From Aquaspirillum sp. LM1 (GTDB lineage Bacteria > Pseudomonadota > Gammaproteobacteria > Burkholderiales > Aquaspirillaceae): DNA of 64,000 bases. Made by a program: the position numbers and the translations under genes. The stretch spans positions 2,266,501-2,330,500 of the forward strand of contig NZ_CP019509.1 of assembly GCF_002002905.1 (NCBI RefSeq). Reading direction: 5' to 3'. The notes under the pieces are model-generated. The model did no database searches and was not told where the DNA came from. It was given only the letters and a program-made list of their open reading frames with translations. Shown here piece after piece: positions 60,479 to 64,000 of the stretch (position 1 is the first letter of the stretch; every line of letters starts with the position of its first letter).

Positions 60479-60991
60479 TCAACGCGGGATTTTGACCCGG
60501 TCCTCGTCAAAATCCCCTTTTTCTGCGCCGCTGTGGCAGGCCAGGCAGTTGGCGGCACTGCCAACAGACTGACGCCGCCATACCTCAGCGCGCACCTCGT
60601 CGTGCTTGCGGACAAACCAGGCGGTGGTGGTAATCCGTGGCGGCTCGCCCGCCTTGCGCGATGGCTCCAGCGGCAAACGGTTTACCGCCGATGCCGCCGC
60701 CAGAAAGGTGCGAATCGCCTGTTCGTCTTTTTTATCCAGCGTGGCATTGCTGCCGTAATGGTTTTTCAGCGTGTCCATCTGCTGCTGCCAGGCCGCAGCG
60801 GGTAACAGGCCGGGTGGATAAGCCATATGGCAGCTGGTACATTCGGTTTTCCACACAGCAGGCACCTGGCCCACGCTGAGCTGCTTCGGGCGTTTGCCAT
60901 AGCCATGGTGGTGGTCATCATCATCGGCGTAAGCCAGGCTGCTGCACAGGGTCATGGCCAGCAAGAATATCGGGGCGCGTGTCCAGGTCAT
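60479..60991 (-). CDS. Diheme c-type cytochrome (DHC family)
   Basis: A 170-residue secreted cytochrome. The signal peptide (APIFLLAMTLCSSLAYA) is followed by DDDDHHHGYG; two haem sites CTSCH (about residue 51) and CLACH (about 149) fit the dihaem cytochrome c (DHC) family. KTECTSCHMAYPPGLLPAAAWQ (split) is the DHC signature. DHC donates electrons to SHP and is usually encoded with it, a cytochrome b561 and a two-component system. Here the SHP gene is 62 bases upstream in the same direction. Confidence 0.88.
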   Translation of the reverse strand: MTWTRAPIFLLAMTLCSSLAYADDDDHHHGYGKRPKQLSVGQVPAVWKTECTSCHMAYPPGLLPAAAWQQQMDTLKNHYGSNATLDKKDEQAIRTFLAAASAVNRLPLEPSRKAGEPPRITTTAWFVRKHDEVRAEVWRRQSVGSAANCLACHSGAEKGDFDEDRVKIPR

Positions 60992-61053
60992 GGTGTGCTC
61001 TTGAATGCATGAATCAATCGGGGTGAAAGGTTGGGCAATCAGCGGGCCAGGGA

Positions 61054-61452
61054 TTATTTCACGGTAACGATCCAGCTGATGAAATCACCTTTTTCCTGCG
61101 CGGTGCATTCACGTTTCAGCACATCATCACAATTGCGGCGAAACCATTTTTCCACTTTCTTGCTGTCGGTAAACCGGGTGGGGGTCACTGCCGGGGCAAG
61201 CGGCTCAATCGGGCGAAACGCGGGGGTTTTACCCGGCTGGCGCGGGTCGCTGCTGTGGCAGGTGGCGCACTGCATCGGCTTGCCGCTGGCACTGGATTCA
61301 CGAAAATACAAGGCCTTGCCACGTTCGGCAGCAAACCCGGCAAACGCTGGGTTGGCTTGGCGCACCTGCTGTTCATAGTCTTTCAGCAAGGCAGGGTTGG
61401 CCTGGGCCAGGCTGGCCGACAGCAGTAATCCCATGACAATGAAACACTTCAT
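61054..61452 (-). CDS. SHP-type (DUF1924) monohaem cytochrome c
   Basis: A 132-residue protein with a signal peptide (CFIVMGLLLSASLAQA) and one haem site CATCH near residue 63. The C-terminal NCDDVLKRECTAQEKGDFISW is the DUF1924/Sphaeroides Haem Protein signature with Asn as an unusual haem ligand. SHP binds oxygen, NO or related molecules at a haem iron that is otherwise Asn-ligated. With DHC and the divergent b561/reductase gene it forms a likely periplasmic redox chain. Confidence 0.88.
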   Translation of the reverse strand: MKCFIVMGLLLSASLAQANPALLKDYEQQVRQANPAFAGFAAERGKALYFRESSASGKPMQCATCHSSDPRQPGKTPAFRPIEPLAPAVTPTRFTDSKKVEKWFRRNCDDVLKRECTAQEKGDFISWIVTVK

Positions 61453-61625
61453 CGAAAACTCCCTGGTACATAGTCAGTCTGGCTATCCTGGTCGAGAAAA
61501 CTTAACAGTAGATTAACCCTCTTGATACTCAGGGATTTTGTGCTTTGTGGACGCCGCTAATCCCCGGTTAAGCTCAGCGCTTTAAGCTGATGGCGATACC
61601 TTGACTGTGCAGGAGCTGATCTGTC

Positions 61626-63197
61626 ATGAAGCCGTTTTCCCGTTTTCGTTTTTATCACTGGGTGCTGGCCCTGGTGTTTGCCGCCGCATATCTGACCGGC
61701 GAAGATGCCGAGCTGGCGCATGTCTGGCTGGGCTATGGCTTGTTGCTGTTACTGGGGCTACGCCTGCTGCTGGCGCTGTTCAAGGCCAGGGGGTTTCCAC
61801 GCCTGTGGCCATCGGGGCCGGCCTGGCGCAAGCCAGTAGGGGCGCTGGGGCGGATGGTTACCCTGAGTGCCTTGCTGGGCTTTGCTGCCACGCTGGGGCT
61901 GGGGCTGACCCTGGTGGACAACCGTGCCGCGCTGTCTGATGGCATGGCCAGGCTGATTCCTGCCGCACAGGCAGATTCGGGAGGCGAATTCAGCGCGCAT
62001 ACCCTCAGCCGCTGGTTGAGCGAGAGCGATGAAGTTCACGAGGCACTGGCCAATGCCGCACTGGCTTTGGTGGGCGGGCATCTGGCCTGGTTGCTGCTGT
62101 TTAACCGCCGTCAGGCGTGGGCGCTGGTACGCGGTAGCACGCCAGCGCAGGCCGCCAGCGCGACATCGTCCGGCCCGCAAGCGGCGCGAGCACCGCTGGC
62201 AGCGCCAATGCTGATGTCGCTGCAGGTGCTGGCAGTACAACGTGACCCCCGTGCCCAAGTCTGCCATATCCGCTTGCGCCGACCGGCACAAGCAGAGGGA
62301 GCAACATTTTTGCCTGGCCAGTTTCTGACCGTGGCGGTGCCCTTGGCGTCAGCGCCAGTGTGGCGCTGTTATTCGCTGTCCAGCGCGCCGCACGATGCGG
62401 ACTGGCAGTTGACCGTCAAGCGGGTGGCTGGTGGCCAGGCGTCAAACTGGTTGAACGACCAATTGCAAGCGGGAGACCACTTGCGCGTGCGGGCACCGGC
62501 AGGGCAGTTTGTGGCCCCGTCGCTGGCACATGATCTGCTGCTGATTGCCGCAGGCAGCGGCATCACCCCGGTGTATTCGATTCTGCGCGCCGCCTTGCAT
62601 GACGGCCAGGCAAACATCCGGCTGATTTACGCCAATCGCCAGGCCGATGCGGTGATTTTTGCCAGGGAAATTGCCCAGTTGCAGCGCGACTACCCACAGC
62701 GGCTGTCGGTACACTGGCATCTGGATACACAGGATGGCCGGCTGGACCGCCTGGCGCTGCTGCCTCGGGTGCAGGGCTGGACGCACGCCAATGCCATGCT
62801 GTGCGGCCCACAGGCGCTGATGGCTGAACTGGCGCGTGCCTTGCTGGCGGCTGGCATGCCGGCCAGCCGGATTTATCAGGAGCAGTTTCAGCCTGCCCAG
62901 GTTGGCACTCCCACCCCTGGTGGCGTAGCCAGCACACTGCAGGTGACGCTGGATGGCCACACCCACCAGTTGCCAGTGGCAGCTGGAGAGGTATTGCTGA
63001 CGGCCATGGAGCAGCATGGTCTGCAGCCGCCCAGCGCCTGCCGCTCAGGGGCGTGTGGGGCATGCAAGTGCCGGGTGACTTCCGGGCAGGTACGGCTGCG
63101 GGAAAATGGTGCGCTGAGTACTGCCGAACTGGCCGAGGGCTGGATACTGGCTTGCCAGGCTGAGGCAGTGTCAGCCAAGGTGACGGTGCAGTATTGA
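61626..63197 (+). CDS. Fusion of cytochrome b561-type membrane domain with a ferredoxin-NAD(P) reductase and 2Fe-2S domain
   Basis: A 523-residue fusion. Residues 1-165 form four membrane helices with candidate haem b ligands His11, His32, His138 and His152, as in the b561 of SHP/DHC operons. Residues 195-420 are a ferredoxin-reductase-like FAD/NAD module: RCYSLSSAPH (247-256, FAD), LLIAAGSGITPVYSIL (305-320, NAD(P)) and MLCGPQALM (391-399). Residues 437-523 are a plant-type 2Fe-2S ferredoxin with CRSGACGAC and a last Cys (C472, C477, C480, C510). The predicted path is NAD(P)H-FAD-FeS-haem b-DHC-SHP. It is divergent from the two cytochrome genes across 173 bases. Confidence 0.85.
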   Translation: MKPFSRFRFYHWVLALVFAAAYLTGEDAELAHVWLGYGLLLLLGLRLLLALFKARGFPRLWPSGPAWRKPVGALGRMVTLSALLGFAATLGLGLTLVDNRAALSDGMARLIPAAQADSGGEFSAHTLSRWLSESDEVHEALANAALALVGGHLAWLLLFNRRQAWALVRGSTPAQAASATSSGPQAARAPLAAPMLMSLQVLAVQRDPRAQVCHIRLRRPAQAEGATFLPGQFLTVAVPLASAPVWRCYSLSSAPHDADWQLTVKRVAGGQASNWLNDQLQAGDHLRVRAPAGQFVAPSLAHDLLLIAAGSGITPVYSILRAALHDGQANIRLIYANRQADAVIFAREIAQLQRDYPQRLSVHWHLDTQDGRLDRLALLPRVQGWTHANAMLCGPQALMAELARALLAAGMPASRIYQEQFQPAQVGTPTPGGVASTLQVTLDGHTHQLPVAAGEVLLTAMEQHGLQPPSACRSGACGACKCRVTSGQVRLRENGALSTAELAEGWILACQAEAVSAKVTVQY

Positions 63198-63219
63198 GCG
63201 CTGACCACCCTCCACGACA

Positions 63220-63267
63220 ACGGCCCTGGCGGCGATTCAGGGTCAGTGAAATCGCCGCCAGGGCCGT
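63220..63267. terminator. Bidirectional terminator between the fusion gene and the AAA ATPase gene
   Basis: A perfect 18-bp stem ACGGCCCTGGCGGCGATT (63220-63237) / AATCGCCGCCAGGGCCGT (63250-63267), loop of 12 bases, 23 bases after the fusion stop and 35 before the converging gene's stop. No T-run. Confidence 0.75.
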
Positions 63268-63301
63268 GTGCGCAAGCTGAGCGGGGTTGCTTGGTGTTGT
63301 G

Positions 63302-64000
63302 TTAACGACGGTTTTTCATCAGCCCGATCAAGCGGTCGAGCAGATGCTGGTCCTGCTCGTTTTTCAGCAGGGCACCCGCGTGTGGCGGCGCGCTGCTGCC
63401 GGCCAGGCTGGCCGCCAGCGGGGCGCTGCTGGGGGTCAAACGTTCGTCGGCCAGCAGGCGCAGCCAGTCGAGCAGTTCCGAGGTGGAGGGTTTTTTCTTC
63501 AGGCCGGGCAATTCGCGCACGGCCAGAAACACTTCCAGCGCTTCGGCAATCAGTTGCTCGCGCAGGTCGGGGTAATGTACCTGGATGATCTGGCGCAGGG
63601 TGTCGGCGTCGGGAAAGCGGATGTAGTGAAAAAAGCAGCGGCGCAAAAAGGCGTCGGGCAGTTCTTTTTCGTTATTGCTGGTAATCAGGATAATTGGCCG
63701 CTGGCGTGCGCGCACCTGCTGGCGGATTTCGTAGACGTAAAACTCCATCTGGTCGAGTTCGCGCAGCAGGTCGTTGGGAAACTCGATGTCGGCCTTGTCG
63801 ATTTCGTCGATCAGCAGCACCGGTGCCTGGTCGGCGTCGAATGCTTCCCACAGCTTGCCCTTGATGATGTACTCGCCCACGTCGCGGCTGCGGCTGTCGC
63901 CCAGCTGGGCGTCACGCAGGCGGGACACGGCGTCGTACTCGTACAGGCCCTGCTGGGCCTTGCTGGTGGATTTGATTGGCCAGACAATCAGTTCTCGTCC
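63302..64000 (-). CDS. MoxR-type AAA ATPase (partial, N-terminus outside the window)
   Basis: The frame is open to the right edge, giving 232 residues of the C-terminal part. Walker B VLLIDEIDKADIEFPNDLL, the sensor/arginine region ILITSNNEKELPDAFLRRCFFHYI (split) and the MoxR-like lid DADTLRQIIQVHYPDL fit MoxR AAA+ ATPases (chaperone-like, often with VWA-domain partners). Walker A lies beyond 64000. The C-terminus has a Ser/Ala linker (SSAPLAASLAGSSAPPHA) and a helix LLDRLIGLMKNRR. Confidence 0.88.
   Translation of the reverse strand, partial: GRELIVWPIKSTSKAQQGLYEYDAVSRLRDAQLGDSRSRDVGEYIIKGKLWEAFDADQAPVLLIDEIDKADIEFPNDLLRELDQMEFYVYEIRQQVRARQRPIILITSNNEKELPDAFLRRCFFHYIRFPDADTLRQIIQVHYPDLREQLIAEALEVFLAVRELPGLKKKPSTSELLDWLRLLADERLTPSSAPLAASLAGSSAPPHAGALLKNEQDQHLLDRLIGLMKNRR

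Overview
The window is chromosomal DNA from a motile, Gram-negative betaproteobacterium, most likely of the Neisseriales (Chromobacteriaceae-like). The evidence is a housekeeping block exbB-exbD-lpxK-Trm112-kdsB-adk-pfp, four chemotaxis receptors, two flagellin genes, and generally G+C-rich coding sequence with short intergenic gaps. The taxonomic call is inference from gene content; no rRNA or tRNA gene was recognised.

Layout. 1-1390: tail of a probable TauE-type permease, a broken IS481-type transposase and a ~111-bp MITE-like repeat. 1395-15119: a minus-strand island of sugar genes (rfbF, rfbG, a C-methyltransferase, a 3,5-epimerase, an acetyltransferase, an epimerase/reductase and two SAM methyltransferases) plus two very large TPR/GT41 (SPINDLY/OGT-like) glycosyltransferase genes. 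A second copy of the same repeat follows at 15398, in the same orientation, so the island is bracketed by direct repeats. 15694-25332: flagellar filament block with two flagellins, a small unrecognised protein, fliD, fliS, a fliT-like gene, a DUF2802 gene, fliK and an FlhB-tail gene, with sigma-28 type promoters ahead of fliC1, fliC2 and fliD. The natural reading is that the island makes a CDP-linked branched 6-deoxy sugar and that the GT41 enzymes glycosylate flagellin.

25404-37048: a hydroxyacid dehydrogenase; a membrane protein, lipoprotein and winged-helix regulator set behind a promoter embedded in two palindromes; a TnpB element with its omega-RNA end; mgtE-prmC; a purine permease; moaA; and a LysR gene overlapping a degenerate 6-phosphogluconate-dehydrogenase-like gene. 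37049-44690: two Aer-like receptors, a PAS-PAS receptor, an XRE regulator and an Rpn-family nuclease. 44778-50716: def, an MTA/MTI phosphorylase, a YoaK-type membrane protein, an acyl-CoA synthetase, a family-4 uracil-DNA glycosylase, rimI and tsaB, all on the minus strand.

50831-64000: a relic of a second TnpB element retaining its omega-RNA-like end, a Cache-type receptor, xseA, the exbB-to-pfp housekeeping run, and a redox module in which two small c-type cytochromes (DHC and SHP types) lie divergent from a cytochrome b561/ferredoxin-reductase fusion. The window ends inside a MoxR-type AAA ATPase.

Most distinctive points: the double-GT41 protein whose second catalytic module has lost key residues; the repeat-flanked flagellin-modification island; the 15-bp tandem repeat in the predicted fliC1 leader; the paired palindromes over a promoter at 26488; the orphan omega-RNA relic; and the cytochrome b561-reductase fusion.
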